Assembly (NCBI RefSeq): GCF_037975245.1
Contig: NC_092562.1
Location: 11,267,001 to 11,331,000 of the forward strand
Source: Apostichopus japonicus
Lineage: Eukaryota > Echinodermata > Holothuroidea > Aspidochirotida > Stichopodidae
Direction: 5' to 3'
Length of the DNA stretch: 64,000 nt
Positions 25,601 through 37,378 of the stretch are shown here, in pieces. The position numbers and the translations under genes were made by a program. Position 1 is the first letter of the stretch. Every line of letters starts with the position of its first letter. The notes under the pieces were generated by a model that worked only from the letters and a program-made list of their open reading frames with translations, made no database searches and had not been told where the DNA came from.

Positions 25601-27044
25601 ATCATACAATAAAACATCTTATATAAGGCTTCTTTATTTCTTCCCATTTCTTTACGTTTTGTTTTGTTTTTGATTCACAGAGAAGAAGATATGTTGGATC
25701 TAGCACCATTTTTAACAGCAACTTCAAGATTAGGTGAGTTGATCATTTCTATCTTTATCTTACCTCTCTGTGAATTTAAAGGGTGACGTTACGCAGGATA
25801 TTTTTGGTCTTGGATTAAGAGACAATAAAGAAAATCTGAATGCTAGTAATCTTTCTATATAGTTATTCAGGTAATTTTATTTCTTGCCCAAGGCTGAAGG
25901 AATCTATGCGATGGTGGTGGAGTGTGTGTGTGTGTGTATGTGACACTTTCTTGTAAATGCTCTAACTTAAGAAGGATAACTGGGGTACATTTCATATTTG
26001 GTATGTAGGTTCCCCTTTGGTTGAACTGGTTTGGGATTGTTGGTCGTGATGGTCAAAGGTCGTTTGAGGTCAGCACGAGTCAAATCATTGTTCTCCCAAA
26101 ATCTCAAGAAGTAGAAGCTGCATGGAGTTCAAACTTAGTGTGTAGCTTAATGTTGGTAACAAGACGATCTGTAGTATTTTTCATAAATGTCAAAGGTCAT
26201 TTGAGGTCAACAGAGGGGGAAAAAAGTGTGAAAGTCTTGTAATTGATATCTCAAGGAAGGTCGCCTATGCAGTTCTTATATTTGACATGTGGATTTCTTG
26301 TAATTAGTTCAGTGTACCCTATTGTTTGTGGTGGAGGTCAAAGGTCATTTGGGGTCAGCAGAGGGCAAAATGTAAATATATTAAAAGTTATATATCTCTA
26401 GAACCAGAACATGAAAAGAAGATCATATATGCATGATATGATAGCCTTGTGTATTGTATAGTTTTTACACATTTTGATGTAGGTCAGAGTTCATTTAAGG
26501 TCTCCGGGTATCAAAACTTTAACACTATGTAAATAGTAATACCTTATTTCCCTGTCACAAAGTGAATGTTAAAGAGTAATGGCTATATATTGCTTTTATA
26601 GCAGTATTTGTCTTTGTGAGTTTTGGCAAGGTATTGTTGACCCAGATAAAATATTTGCCTTAAAAGTAGACATTAGGTATCAAGCATATTTTATCACAAT
26701 AATGCCACAAGGTAGGCATATATTTGTGCTAATAAATTTGCATGATAGGGGACCTCCTGTTAAAATAACAAGAAAGTGTTATATAAATTAAAAATATGTA
26801 TATTGGCTTATTCCTTCATTGAAATAGTTAGAAAAGTGCTTGTATTAACTGATCGATATTTAAGACTGTTTGAAGTAAATGTTTGGGGGAAAAGGGTATT
26901 ATTTACGATCTTTCACATTATTGCTTTTTTTTTTCTTCAGGTTGTCAAGTAATTTTAACGAAGGAATTAGAAGGCATGGAGGTTCGACTGCCACAAGCCA
27001 CTAGGAACTTTTATGTTGATGGACATGTTCCAGAGCCACACTGA
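16648..27044 (+). CDS. FDX2: FDX2: mitochondrial [2Fe-2S] ferredoxin (6 exons, complete)
   Basis: Electron donor for mitochondrial iron-sulfur cluster assembly, reduced by ferredoxin reductase. Exons: 16648-16801, 17390-17447, 21817-21923, 23549-23636, 25681-25733, 26941-27044; all GT-AG, phases consistent, 564 nt, or 187 residues plus TGA. Residues 1-50 form an Arg/Lys/Phe-rich matrix presequence without acidic residues. The ferredoxin fold starts near 71 ([11 protein letters not shown]). Cluster ligands are Cys109, Cys115 and Cys118 in [12 protein letters not shown], plus Cys155 in RLGCQVIL. The extra Cys116 is Ser in human FDX2. The C-terminus [12 protein letters not shown] is the FDX2 signature and argues against adrenodoxin (FDX1). 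Length matches the family. Head to head with SCP2. Intron 2 (17448-21816) holds a 3.5 kb fold-back element. Confidence 0.96.
17629..21130. mobile_element. 3.5-kb fold-back element with ~1.7-kb inverted arms, in FDX2 intron 2
   Basis: The left end GGGTCAATCCATGCCAAATC is matched by its reverse complement at 21130. The arms stay almost identical over their length with a symmetry axis near 19375, apart from a roughly 10-bp indel near the outer ends and scattered point changes. The element is flanked by TTAT on both sides (17625-17628 and 21131-21134), a possible 4-bp target duplication. The centre (about 19208-19650) is two direct copies of a ~224-bp unit. No transposase was recognised; the identical 119-codon frames in the two arms are low-complexity. 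Family unknown. Confidence 0.9.
21995..22130. repeat. Cryptic trinucleotide tract (AAT/ACG/CCA)
   Basis: Shifting runs of AAT, CAG, ACG and ACC triplets in FDX2 intron 3. Simple sequence, not coding. Confidence 0.7.
22985..23245 (+). repeat. Dispersed repeat in FDX2 intron 3, copy 1
   Basis: Diverged copy of the sequence at about 41945-42190: shared words include AGGCCTACCACT, CTCCAAAG and CAATCTGAATTTGATGTA in the same order and spacing. Class of element unknown. Confidence 0.55.
23660..24180. repeat. Diverged ~255-bp tandem duplication in FDX2 intron 4
   Basis: Two copies share CATAGCAGTCT, CTGTTAAGATTTTACT, and TTCTATAGGTGGT-like words in the same order. The copies differ substantially, so the duplication is old. 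Confidence 0.5.
25960..26550. repeat. ~125-150-bp degenerate tandem repeat with AGGTCAAAGGTCA words, FDX2 intron 5
   Basis: About four diverged units, each with a GGTCAAAGGTCATTTGAGGT-like core and spaced by ATATCTCAAG-type sequence. One unit holds a perfect AGGTCA-A-AGGTCA direct repeat at 26335-26347; the other units have one to three mismatches. Confidence 0.65.
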
Positions 27045-27678
27045 GATTGGTGCAATGCTCTTCAGACTGTTTACAGCTGTTGAATGAGAGGGACAGGACT
27101 GTAAGGTGTACGATACGCATCTAAAAATACATATATATATATATGCATATAGATATAGCAATGTATATATGCATGGTTTCAAAGAGGCACTCATAATGAA
27201 GGTTATGTTATGGATGTGATCAGAAGGTACAACACATATTGGACTAGCATTTTCATTCATAATTCCTACCAAAAATGTAATACCTTATTATACAAATATT
27301 ACTTGACTTCATATTTCATATCTATTTATCTTTAGATTCCTCTTGTCGCACAAAGAACTAATTAATCGATGGGGCTTTCCATAATTATTTACTAGTTGGT
27401 TATAGTCTTGTATGTGTTGCATTGACAATGTTTATCTCAGTGGAGAGAGAGGTATCCATTTGAAGGCCATTTTGTTTTATCTAATGCATTTGTTGTAGAA
27501 ACTGATCATTCACAACAGCTGTAAAATCTAGTCACAGATTTTGTCTCAAGTATGATCTTCCTCTTGTATGGGTTCATACTTGTTTCGTATTTTTCTCATC
27601 GGACATTGGATAAGAATTTTCTGAGGTTATGGCAAAATGTAGCTCTGTCAAGTCAGTAGGTATCCCTGTGATATAAGA

Positions 27679-27684
27679 AATAAA
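27679..27684 (+). terminator. Candidate FDX2 polyadenylation signal
   Basis: AATAAA 635 nt after the FDX2 stop codon, followed by the TG-rich word TTGTGTCTTCCTGTC about 20 nt later. This is a reasonable poly(A) site, giving a 3' UTR of about 0.65 kb. Confidence 0.5.
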
Positions 27685-27699
27685 ATCAATGTTTTGAAA

Positions 27700-29840
27700 C
27701 TTGTGTCTTCCTGTCCTATCAAACATTGTTCAATTGTAAAATTTGTAAACAAAGTAACTGAGGCATTTTTATTGTAGATGTAATGAAAATTAAAGTCTGC
27801 TTAAAAGGAAGGGAGTTTGATTGGTCCAAACTTTACAATGGGTTACTTGACTATTTTCAAAGTGCATATTTTCAAGTTGTCACATATTTCGATATTGTCT
27901 AATTAAAATTATCTTAGGCTGTTGTTCTTCCAAATTGAATTGAACAATGTGAAATGCAACATTATTAATTAGACACTATAGATTAGCAATTATTATAAAA
28001 CTACTTTATATTGATGAATGTTAACTGTGAACAATTTGTCAGCATAAAACTGGTGGCCAAGATACATCTTTTGATCAAATTTAGACCGACATGGATCACA
28101 GTTTTAAGAATTCTATAATTTAAGCTGCCACATCTAGTTGGTGTGCTATGATGTTATTTTGAGGAAAAAAACTCTGTTATACTTTTAATGAGCGAATTTT
28201 GATGCATGTTTAGTGATTTCATTTAGCTGAAACTTTGTACCCAGCATGGAAGCAAATAGACTTTTGAATAGTGTGAAGTTTTTATCATATAAACCATGAT
28301 ATCAGCATGTGTTCAGGACAATGAAAGGGTGTTTGAAAAAATTCTTGTCCAAAAATTAAGTTTGCTGAAATTTTGTGAGAAAAGATTTTCTCAAACGGAT
28401 TATAAAGGGGAAACAGAAGGGAGCATTATTGTACCGAAATTCAATCAACCAGTGAACTAAAATTCTAGTATTTTGAAACTTAAATGTCTAATTTGTCCCT
28501 GGAATGTGAAAAATACTAGTTTAAGAAAGAGTGTTTGGGTAGTGAAATGCTATCGCGTATTTCTGAAAATATTTGTTGATTCTTTTTCTATAAGTTATTA
28601 TTAATAATACTTATTTTGAGTAATGTTCTGTAGGTTTGATGAAAGTTTTGGAAATTGGTAAAATTTCACAAACAGCTGGTTCAGTATGCAAGGTGATCAG
28701 ATAACTTTAGGAATGCAAATCATTGACATCTGTATGTTGATAAGATGAATGAATTACAGTTAACATTTCACCTTATGTGCTTATTCTGTTTGGAATCTTT
28801 GGATTTTTTTCAAATTTGTTCAAAAATTTAAGATGGGGAAAAAAAAAGAAATAGGCTACTCTTAGATAAAAATCTCACTTTACTTTAGCTGATTAGTTAA
28901 CCAATACTAGCAATTTCAGGAAATGTCAGGACTCTCTTTAACAGCTGTGGATGACTGCTTTTGAACTTACCCTTGCAGGAAATTTGTTATTTATTTCTAT
29001 GGCTTCACACCCCCAGGAGCCCTGCCTTGTACCCACAGGATTCATGCACCCTAGGTTTAGTAACACTTTAGTATGTTCTCTTTAGGAAACATAAGAACAC
29101 AAAACAAGATATTCCATAAAAAGTGTTGTTTTTTTTGCTAGGTATGAGAAGCTTCACAATTGGGTCAGTAACTGTTGTATTGTTCAATTATGGTACGTCA
29201 TAGTGCCAATAGAAGATGAAATCTTTCAATTTCTTATATTTCTGTCAAAAGAGAATATTAAAACAGGGTAATTTTAGAAAATTGGACAGTTTTGGTTTTA
29301 AGCTTTCTGTAATGTCACATGGTTTCTGTTGTTTTCAAAAATATCATAAACTCCAGTCTCCCAGGCCTCTCTCTGAGAAGTTTTGATGAACTGTTTTCAA
29401 GAGTTGGTGATTGATTCACACAAGTCAATGATGATAACTGGAATTGTATTTGATCAATTTTGACTATAACAAGCTGAAGTGACCTCTTTGTGATGTAATT
29501 TAATGAGCATGGAATTATTATAATGGGTATTATGAGGTATCCAGCTTGGTGAGGAAGTTATAAATATAAAGATATGCAAATTACTCTATTTGATCTGCAT
29601 CATTTTTTTCAACATCTTGTGGGTAACCCTTCTCCTTAACATGTTTAACACCCGAATCGACAATTGAGAACTTCCCGTGCCCACCACGAACCCCAAATCA
29701 CCTCACGTTTGCAAGAATTGTGAGATACAAAAACACTGCATACGACAATGACCATGGTGAAGTTGAAGACTCACAATAACCTAACTTGCCCATTCTGATA
29801 TATTAAATTCCACTTACGATTCCCATGGTCCATCAAGTAG
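27700..29840. other. Intergenic stretch, no feature recognised
   Basis: About 2.1 kb of AT-rich unique-looking sequence between FDX2 and the MITE at 29.84 kb. No open frame of convincing composition, no terminal repeats and no clear tandem array were seen. Confidence 0.5.
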
Positions 29841-30193
29841 TTAAAGGGTGTGAAGACTCGCGCAAAAAGAAACGTCTCATGCCGATAATCTGACCAAGTT
29901 TCGAATGAGGTGTAACAGAAGTGTTCGACACCACCATCGATCCCAGAAAATACACACACAGCTTGCTACCGTCGGTAATTAGACACTAGTGTACAGTCAG
30001 TACATACAGCTGCGGTCAATATACCCACAGCAGTGTACAAACAATACAGCGATGGACATCTCAGGTCCAGCTAAAGGTAACAAGGTATCACGTTTCATTA
30101 CTGTACTGTCATATTGTATCGATACCAACAAAACGTCACTTGCAAGCAACGGAAAGTTAACTTTTTCAGATGGCCGCACGCGGTTTGGGTTAA
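29841..30193 (+). mobile_element. TTAA-flanked MITE, family A, copy 3 (right end missing)
   Basis: The left end TTAA-AGGGTGTGAAGACTCGCGC is intact and the body matches copies 1 and 2. The sequence stops at CGCACGCGGTTTGGG, about 25 bp short of the right terminal repeat, and is then followed directly by TTAA at 30190-30193. Either a 3' deletion or a variant end. Confidence 0.8.
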
Positions 30194-31946
30194 GTAGTAA
30201 AACCTGATTGTCATTCGGTTCAGAACCATCAACCTGGTTCCTAAAATGCCTTGTTTGAGTTTGAGAGATCCCTATGCTTTGAGTGCCTCCATCCCGGTTC
30301 TGTTAAGACTTTTAGAGTTGACACGTCACTATGGTTTAAGAACATTTATTGTTACCGTAAATGAATTTGTGGTTGACACTTCCTCCTGCAATATTTCTTT
30401 GTTGGACAATTTACCTCTACACATGAGTTTAGATGTTTTACTACACATCGTCCTGTATCACTGGAACTAAAATCTTTGGAGGAAGAAAAATGAGGCAGAG
30501 GCATGTCTTATCAATACTAAACTGCAAGACAGTCTTGACTTTCAACAGGGCTAAGAAAATGTCATTTCAACTTTTGAAGGACACTTAACAGGATAATGTA
30601 GTGGTGTGCACAAGATTCCAAAGGTGTGGGGACTAAATTTTAAACTTCCCCTTGCTGATTAAGGTAGGGGCTTCAACCTGTGTTGTAGATGTAGTGGGGG
30701 AGGGGGGGATGGGTGGTGCTGTCGTCCTTCCCCAGAAAATAGAAAAGATTAAAATCCTCAAATGATACATTGTTAGGTATATTTAGACTAAATTAGGTCT
30801 ATAATTACTGTAGGTAAAATGCAAATGTACTGGTCCTTATAAATACTTTCTGACTTTTCATGTGAGGTGGAAAAGAGTGTGTACCATCTCCCCCTCGAAC
30901 CCCTGGATCCATAGCTGATGCTGTCCTGGGCCTGGAGAGGCGATCTGATTCCTCCCTGAATTAAAGTTAAAACAAGTTGCATTAGTCAATGAAAAGAATT
31001 CGCCACAAGATGACTAAATAGCACGCGTCTTCCAGACCAGAGGTATCGGAGAGCATAGACGGCTCTTCAATTACCAAATTCGGTGCTTCTTGTTACCTTA
31101 CCCCACATGGATCCACATGGATATGTACACCTACAACAAAAAGAATAATTTGAGTTTATATTTTCATCAATTGTTCAATAAAAATGCATATATTATTTTC
31201 TTATTTAAAGACATAACATCCACAGCATAAGGAAACCACAACTGACATTTCTGACTCCCACTATTATTTATACCTGAGTGTGTTTGAGACCAAGCACATA
31301 CCAAGCTTTGTTTATTATGAAGAACAGTTACCTGTCCTGAAAACTTTATTGATTGTTAGCCAAAATGTAAAGACTTAAAGTGTTGGATGTACCACTAAGC
31401 TTTCCAATCCTGACTCATTTGAAGATTTGGAAGGAGCAAATTTTCTGTATCCATTGGACTTTGTGTGTACAGGAATATTTTTCATTCTGTATTAAAAACA
31501 TTCTTATTGTAAATGTAACATACTCAAAATGTGGAATATCTTGTTATGCAACTGTTAGAAGCAGTTTCAATTCTTGCAAAGTTCACAAATTGGTTGTTAA
31601 TAATTTTACCTACTGAATTTTTATTGCTATTTTACTGCTATGTTTACCCTTCTGGATCAAATTTCATACATGTACTGACCTGATACAGGAGTTTTAAGTG
31701 CGCTCTTCACAGGCTAAACTGCACTTCTAATGCAATGCAACAACAGAGAGAATACATGTAGGCTGTCTACAATATCATACTTTAAGCTTCATCAAGCAGT
31801 AGATCTCTATTAAGGCTCTGTGATCCATGTGACACTGGATTCAGTATGCAATTTAATGGAAGAGTGATGGGGGGGGGGGGGGGGAAGGGAATTGAAGTCT
31901 CTCTATATGTTCCTATTAAAAAACCAAAGCCACATTAAATATATCC
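30194..31946. other. Intergenic stretch, no gene recognised
   Basis: AT-rich sequence with a poly-G run (about 31869-31884). The short open frames here have no recognisable domains. It probably contains the DNAJC28 3' UTR: a minus-strand AATAAA is at about 31620-31625. Confidence 0.5.
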
Positions 31947-33137
31947 TTAATCTTTACTTATTGTTTGCCTGAGAACCCTCTTAAAAACTTTATCAGTAAT
32001 CTGGCTCATCACAGACCAAATAAATGTCTCATTATTGTCCTTTGACTCTTCATTTCTCTGCTGTTCCTGGGATTCAATCAACTCTTTTTCATATTCTTCG
32101 TAACGACCTAGCACTTTTTCAACTTCCCTTTCTGGCCTCACATGTACCTTCTGCAGCCGAAGCAATGGAGCAACAAGATTAAAATGAGTAATTTTCTTAT
32201 TGATACCCTTCACTTCCTCTGAAAATTCCAAGACCAGCTGGGTCCACTTCTTCTGGTTAAAATCGTTGAGAGGTTCGGGGCCTAATTTTAATCTCTCTTT
32301 GTAAAGCTTGGATTTCGAATCCGTGAGTAGAAACTTGATGTCTCTCTCCAGAGCCACAAATTCAGGGACAACTCCATTGTTTACCAAAACTTGATTAAGA
32401 TTATGCTGGGATATATCGATAAATGGACAGTATTGTGTTTTAGACGGTAAAGGCCGTCCTTTTCCCGAGAGATTGTCAAAGTCACCCTTTGCCATGGACT
32501 CCTGAATCAGATCTTCCACTAATCTTTCTATTGCATTTGTAACCTTGTTTCTTTTCACGGATTTCTTCTGTTTGACCGTCAAAGACTTGCCGTTGGTTGG
32601 TTGTTCTGCCTGCTTTTGTACTTTGTGATTTGACACTCTCTGAAAAGCCTTTAGCACTTGTTGCTTCTTGTATGTTTTCTCTCTTTGGCTGGGAGATCCA
32701 AAACCAAAGCCACCATAGTTCAAAAACTGTCTATGTTGAGGTGCAATATGACTGTCATCAGAAATATCATCATCTGTTTCTTCTTCTTCGTCTTCCTGAT
32801 TCTCATCTGCATTTCTTAAGTAAGAGTGAACAACTTTATAAGCTTCTTGGAGTTGAGTAAACTTAACAGAATCAGCTGCAGGATTACCACTGTCAGGGTG
32901 ATAAATCTTAGCCTGGTTAATATACTTTTCCCGAAGTTCTTTGAAATTTGGTTCGGCAGACAATTTCAGAATAGAAAATGACTTCTCAAGAGAAGTTGCC
33001 TTCTTCTCCTGAAACAGGAGCACACTGGTTCTGTAAAAGTTGCGATGTAAAATAACTTTATATTGGGCGACACCTATTCTTTTCCACAAGGCCCCAATGT
33101 AGGGCCTATGGTAGACCTTAAGACATCTGTACAACAT
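31947..33137 (-). CDS. DNAJC28: DNAJC28: J-domain protein with C-terminal DUF1992 domain
   Basis: A 396-residue single-exon CDS. Residues 1-37 are basic and hydrophobic without acidic residues, consistent with a mitochondrial presequence. J domain about 52-107 with the HPD motif at 80-82, which stimulates Hsp70 ATPase. An acidic linker rich in Glu/Asp is at 111-129. The DUF1992 region about 201-330 contains AIERLVEDLIQ, GDFDNLSGKGRPLP and RERLKLGPEPLNDFN-type blocks (YKERLKLGPEPLNDFNQKK here). Human DNAJC28 also has a single coding exon. On the minus strand CTTTGTTC..TTACACAG lies just before the start, suggesting a 5' UTR intron. Biochemical role poorly known. A paralogue without J domain lies 9.1 kb upstream. 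Confidence 0.93.
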   Translation of the reverse strand: MLYRCLKVYHRPYIGALWKRIGVAQYKVILHRNFYRTSVLLFQEKKATSLEKSFSILKLSAEPNFKELREKYINQAKIYHPDSGNPAADSVKFTQLQEAYKVVHSYLRNADENQEDEEEETDDDISDDSHIAPQHRQFLNYGGFGFGSPSQREKTYKKQQVLKAFQRVSNHKVQKQAEQPTNGKSLTVKQKKSVKRNKVTNAIERLVEDLIQESMAKGDFDNLSGKGRPLPSKTQYCPFIDISQHNLNQVLVNNGVVPEFVALERDIKFLLTDSKSKLYKERLKLGPEPLNDFNQKKWTQLVLEFSEEVKGINKKITHFNLVAPLLRLQKVHVRPEREVEKVLGRYEEYEKELIESQEQQRNEESKDNNETFIWSVMSQITDKVFKRVLRQTISKD

Positions 33138-34256
33138 TAGGAACTGTGTAATATCCTGGAGCTATAGAAGGCCCAATTTTGAGATGAATAGAGGTCTGTT
33201 GTTGGATGCTGCAGATTAATGTCACTGCAGGTTATTATCCTTAATGATTTTCTGTAACAAAAAGAACAAAGTGAACTTGGTTACTGTACCTTAATAGGCT
33301 ACTGTATTACATAATAAACATCATCAGCAAGGAGACCCACTGATAAGTATTTAAACATGACCTTACATCCAGAACAATTTGAAAGATATTATTCTATATA
33401 CATGAAGTTTACACTCCACTCAAAATAAACCAGCAAATGGCAGTAAGAGAAGTTGTATTAGATGTAATTAATATATACGAGACTAGCAGCTAGGATGCCA
33501 AAACTGTTTACAGCATGGTTTCCCTCTTGATTTAACCATAAAATACAAGTAGCCTGCGAATTTTCACATGGTTTGGGGCTTGCAATGAGTGTGAAGAGAC
33601 CAGGCTTGAAGTCTTATAATCCATTTGTGCAGTCTTGGTACCACTGCTTTACCTTGCCTTTCAGCCAAACAACCTTGAATGTTTTACATCAGCTTAACAC
33701 TTTCTCAAGTACTGAAGGTGATAAATATCTTTAAAACATGCATCATAGAGCAAAGTTGTTTTGGGACGGAACAACCAACCACACATTTCCCAATTTGATT
33801 CAGTGGGCACTACATATTTACAAAGGGATAGCCTAGCTGATGCTATCATCCGGTATACATTGGTCTGCATACTCTGCAACAGGTATAGGCCTATAATTTC
33901 AGAACCAACTTGTGTAAGGTCTATAGGCCTTCATACGTCTATTCACATAATACTAGCCCAAATTACTTTAACACCATGCAACCATTTGACTTACTAATCA
34001 TCAGTTCGAGGTGCAGCCTGTAGGTTATTATGATGCTGGGCTTTTTACCTATAATAACATGGATCGGAGAACTATCAGCTGTATTGGATCGGCTCGGACG
34101 AATGTTCCATAGTAGCGTTTTTTCACGCCATATATTAGCGGTGAAACCGTGAATGTTACACAAGTAAACAAAAGTTATGCAATGCTCCAATTGGGGGCAC
34201 ACACTTATAAAAACACCCGTGTGCGGATTCTGCTCTTGAAGTCGTACTCGCCGTAC
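33138..34256. other. Upstream region of DNAJC28
   Basis: Presumed 5' UTR, a possible 5' UTR intron and promoter of DNAJC28. Open frames of up to 148 codons around 33963-34409 have no recognised family and overlap a MITE. No specific regulatory site could be supported. Confidence 0.4.
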
Positions 34257-34661
34257 AGGCCCGGTCACACTATACCGATTTTTTATCGGAATACCATCCG
34301 ATTTTCCCAGAGGAATCGAAACAGACAGTTTTTCGTTCGGGTCTTCTAGCCACAGTGATAAAGGACCTGATTTGCTATCTGTTGAGCCATTCCGATGTGA
34401 AATAGCCATCTCCTAACTTTTGATATTGACTCCGTTTCCTTTTATAGGTTAGCTATCCGATTTCTCTTCCGATTTTTATCGTTTTTCGATGTGACGTCAC
34501 TTCAGAATGTAGTCCGTTCCAGAACCCCTCAGATTTGGAGTAGGTATTCGAATACTCCACTGCATTCATTACATTCACTACCACAAACCTCACTCTTCGT
34601 CCTAAAATCGGAAAAATCGGACCGTATTCCGATAAAATATCGCTGTAGTGTGACCGGGCCT
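34257..34661. mobile_element. MITE with AGGCCCGGTCACACTA termini
   Basis: The left end AGGCCCGGTCACACTA is matched by TAGTGTGACCGGGCCT at the right end. A further inverted segment (ATCGGAATA / TATTCCGAT) lies inside each end. 405 bp, no coding capacity. No clear target duplication was found, so the superfamily is left open. Confidence 0.75.
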
Positions 34662-35420
34662 ATTATGCAATGATTGTTATCTGAGGAACACTATGGACAT
34701 TTTTATGTCCAGACGAAAACATTGTTAGTTACACTAGATGGAGGACTGGACTGATAATAAAGCTTGATTCAAATACATTTTAAACAGCTCATTGGTGTAT
34801 TCATGTTGAAGTACTGGAAGCAGGGGGTTGTTCCCTATGCTCTACGCTGAGACCCCACGAATAGTTGATTATATAACTCCTTAATAATTATTCGAAATAC
34901 GAGCGACATACAGACTCAAGACGTTTTAAGTTTAGTTTACGTATTTTGCTTATTTATTAGACTATTCTTACAATTACGTGTGAATTATTGTCAATGTTTT
35001 GACGGACTGATACATTTTGTATTGCGAATGTTGAGTTGAATTACTTCCAAATAATGTTGCTGTATTTCGTCAAAAATCCGAGGGAACTCCTGATCGGTCT
35101 GTTCAAATTGTTAACATTCTTCGTCAACTTTCTTACTTTTTGATAGCCCTTGGATTTGCCCAAAGGTTGCACCTTTGGACATATTTCATTTGCATTTTTT
35201 AAAATTTTCCTATAACGTTTCATTCCCTTGGAGAAAGAAAATTCATGTAAGGAAGAAAATAAAGGGAAATTAAAAGTTCACTTACCAGAATTTTTCTTTG
35301 CAAAAGGATATTATGAATATCAATTTCTTTCCGTTGCAAAAAGGAGATAATCCCGATGTACTGTAACTGTAGACTCAATATCTGTTCTTGCGCAACCCAT
35401 CCTCCAGTGACTATTTAAAG

Positions 35421-35756
35421 CAGGGGTTCCCTAATTGGGGTGCATGAACCCCCAGGGGGTGCGTGAGTCCTTCCCAGGGGGTTCGTGAGACGTTTCTGAA
35501 AGTCAAAACTAGAGTACTTTTTGTTGAACTAAAATATGATATATCATATAATTTAGTAATGTACAAAAGTCGTACCTATGGAAAACTCTTTTCGCATACC
35601 GTGCATGTGATAAATAACTGAATTATGAAACAGACACAGGCTGTTATGCGTATTCTAGTATAATAATGACTCAGATCTTGTCTCGAAAAGTGGGGTTCGT
35701 GGACAACTCTGACGTCCACATGGGGTTCGTGGGTGGATAAAGTTAGGGAAACCCTG
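35421..35756. mobile_element. hAT-like MITE, 336 bp, with 8-bp target duplication
   Basis: Ends CAGGGGTTCCCTAA and TTAGGGAAACCCTG. Flanks are ATTTAAAG (35413-35420) and CTTTAAAG (35757-35764), an 8-bp duplication with one mismatch, typical of hAT transposons. Contains several GGGGTTCGTG words. No transposase. Confidence 0.8.
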
Positions 35757-35883
35757 CTTTAAAGGATAACTGTTAGTCACAAAAATTTATTTTTGATAGG
35801 TTGTAGACCAGCTGTTAGAAAACCACTGCTGTCCGTCCACATTACACCTCAATAAATATCATAAATTTTTAAGAAATGACTCC

Positions 35884-36238
35884 TTAAAGGTCTGCTGTAT
35901 AGTCCCTAACTATAGAACAAGCTATCATGGAAAAGTTTCTTGAGATAACGTAATCGACCTGCCTTGGTCGTTAAATGACCTCTTTTTACCAATTAGTCTG
36001 CAACGCCTGCCACATATATTTTCTTGTATGAGGGTCTCTGTGTGAACGCTGTATGATTAACTACACTGTAGACATGAACATATTTCCACACAGTGTTCAC
36101 ACAAAGCTGTTAAGAAGCTATGCAGGCTTACTGTAAAGCCTGAGGTCGAGTTACGACTGTGGCAGGTCGATTACGTAATCACAAAACTTATCCAAGCTAT
36201 GGCGTGCTATAATTGGAGCCAATAAAGCAGATCTTTAA
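35884..36238. mobile_element. TTAA-flanked MITE, family B, with ~85-bp imperfect inverted repeats
   Basis: TTAA at both ends (35884-35887 and 36235-36238). The left end AGGTCTGCT matches the right end AGCAGATCT, and the inner repeat TAACGTAATCGACCTGCC is mirrored as GGCAGGTCGATTACGTAATC. 355 bp. Like family A it targets TTAA and begins AGG, suggesting related piggyBac-type mobilisation. Confidence 0.8.
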
Positions 36239-37206
36239 ACAGCCAATGTTCATCAATTAAAATGGCTGGACTACTTTGTTTAACACTCAAAACCATTACG
36301 TCAGTTCCTCAGATGCGAGGCAAAACTCAATATAAGCAAACAGAGAACTTGTGTGGCTTCCAAATGGCATGTTTACAATGAAGTATAAATTCTTCAAGGA
36401 CAAAATTAAGGTGTTGAAATGTCATCCAAGCTCTGCTGTTAATATGAAGTTCAAAGAACATTATTTTGTTGAGTGCTTAGAATTTATAAAACAATGGATT
36501 AACACTATTTATCATACAGGAAAACAACACAGGTATATATTACTTTTGTTGATATTTCTTTCATTTTATTTTTCTATTTTACAATGACAATTTTGATAAA
36601 TTTCTTATTTCAGGATTAGTACAAAATATTCTCTCAGAGGAAAATAAAAGGAAAAATATAGAGGGGTATGTAATTGCACTTTTATAATACAAGATTTAGT
36701 TATAAATTTCAGTTTTTCATGATTAAAAAGGAACTTCAATAGCAAAAGCAATCCACAACTTATGACTCTGAGAAATATTCCACTGTCATCACTAAAGATA
36801 TATGTACCAACTAGTATGCAGAAAGGTGAGATTCAATAAATTATATTTTAGCAAACCATGAATTTTTAATTTCCTTAAAGCACCTTTCTTGAGCTTGGGG
36901 AGCACAGAGGTGTTAAAGATGCAGAAACAATCAAGTATTGAACATTTGAAGCTATGTGCATTGCCACCTTTAATCTTGCTAATGTTTTGACAAATTAGTA
37001 CAATAGCAACATACTTGGAAACGAGTGAATTATAGACAGATCTCTCTTTGCAGTCTGCTGAATGTTGTCAAGAGCACGATACCTTTGTGTATTAAACTCA
37101 GTGGTATTGCCAGCTGTCATAACTTTTTGATAAAACTTGAAGATAGTGCCACATACAAGGTGCTGTTGTCAGTGATTTGCTGATCGCCGTAGATTTGAGA
37201 TTAAGA
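36239..37206. other. Intergenic stretch, no gene recognised
   Basis: AT-rich sequence; a 78-codon open frame at 36351-36587 has no recognised domain. Nothing else supported. Confidence 0.45.
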
Positions 37207-37378
37207 TAGATCCATCGGATTTTTGAGCTCCGTGGAACACCCGGAGGCCTAAACAAAACCTATATGGAAAGATTCGTAATTTATTGCTGAACAATAATAT
37301 CCACGTTAAACAGAAAAAAAAACTGGAACGCAAAGAAGTTATAAAGCATTATTTGCCGAACTAAATTATTTTCATTTA

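Noticed and set aside
16648-27044. Calling the ferredoxin gene FDX1 (adrenodoxin)
   Set aside because: The C-terminal [11 protein letters not shown] ending and the [11 protein letters not shown] context are typical of FDX2.
33963-34409. 148-codon frame on the minus strand near 34 kb
   Set aside because: Runs across the AGGCCCGGTCACAC MITE; no conserved motif seen.
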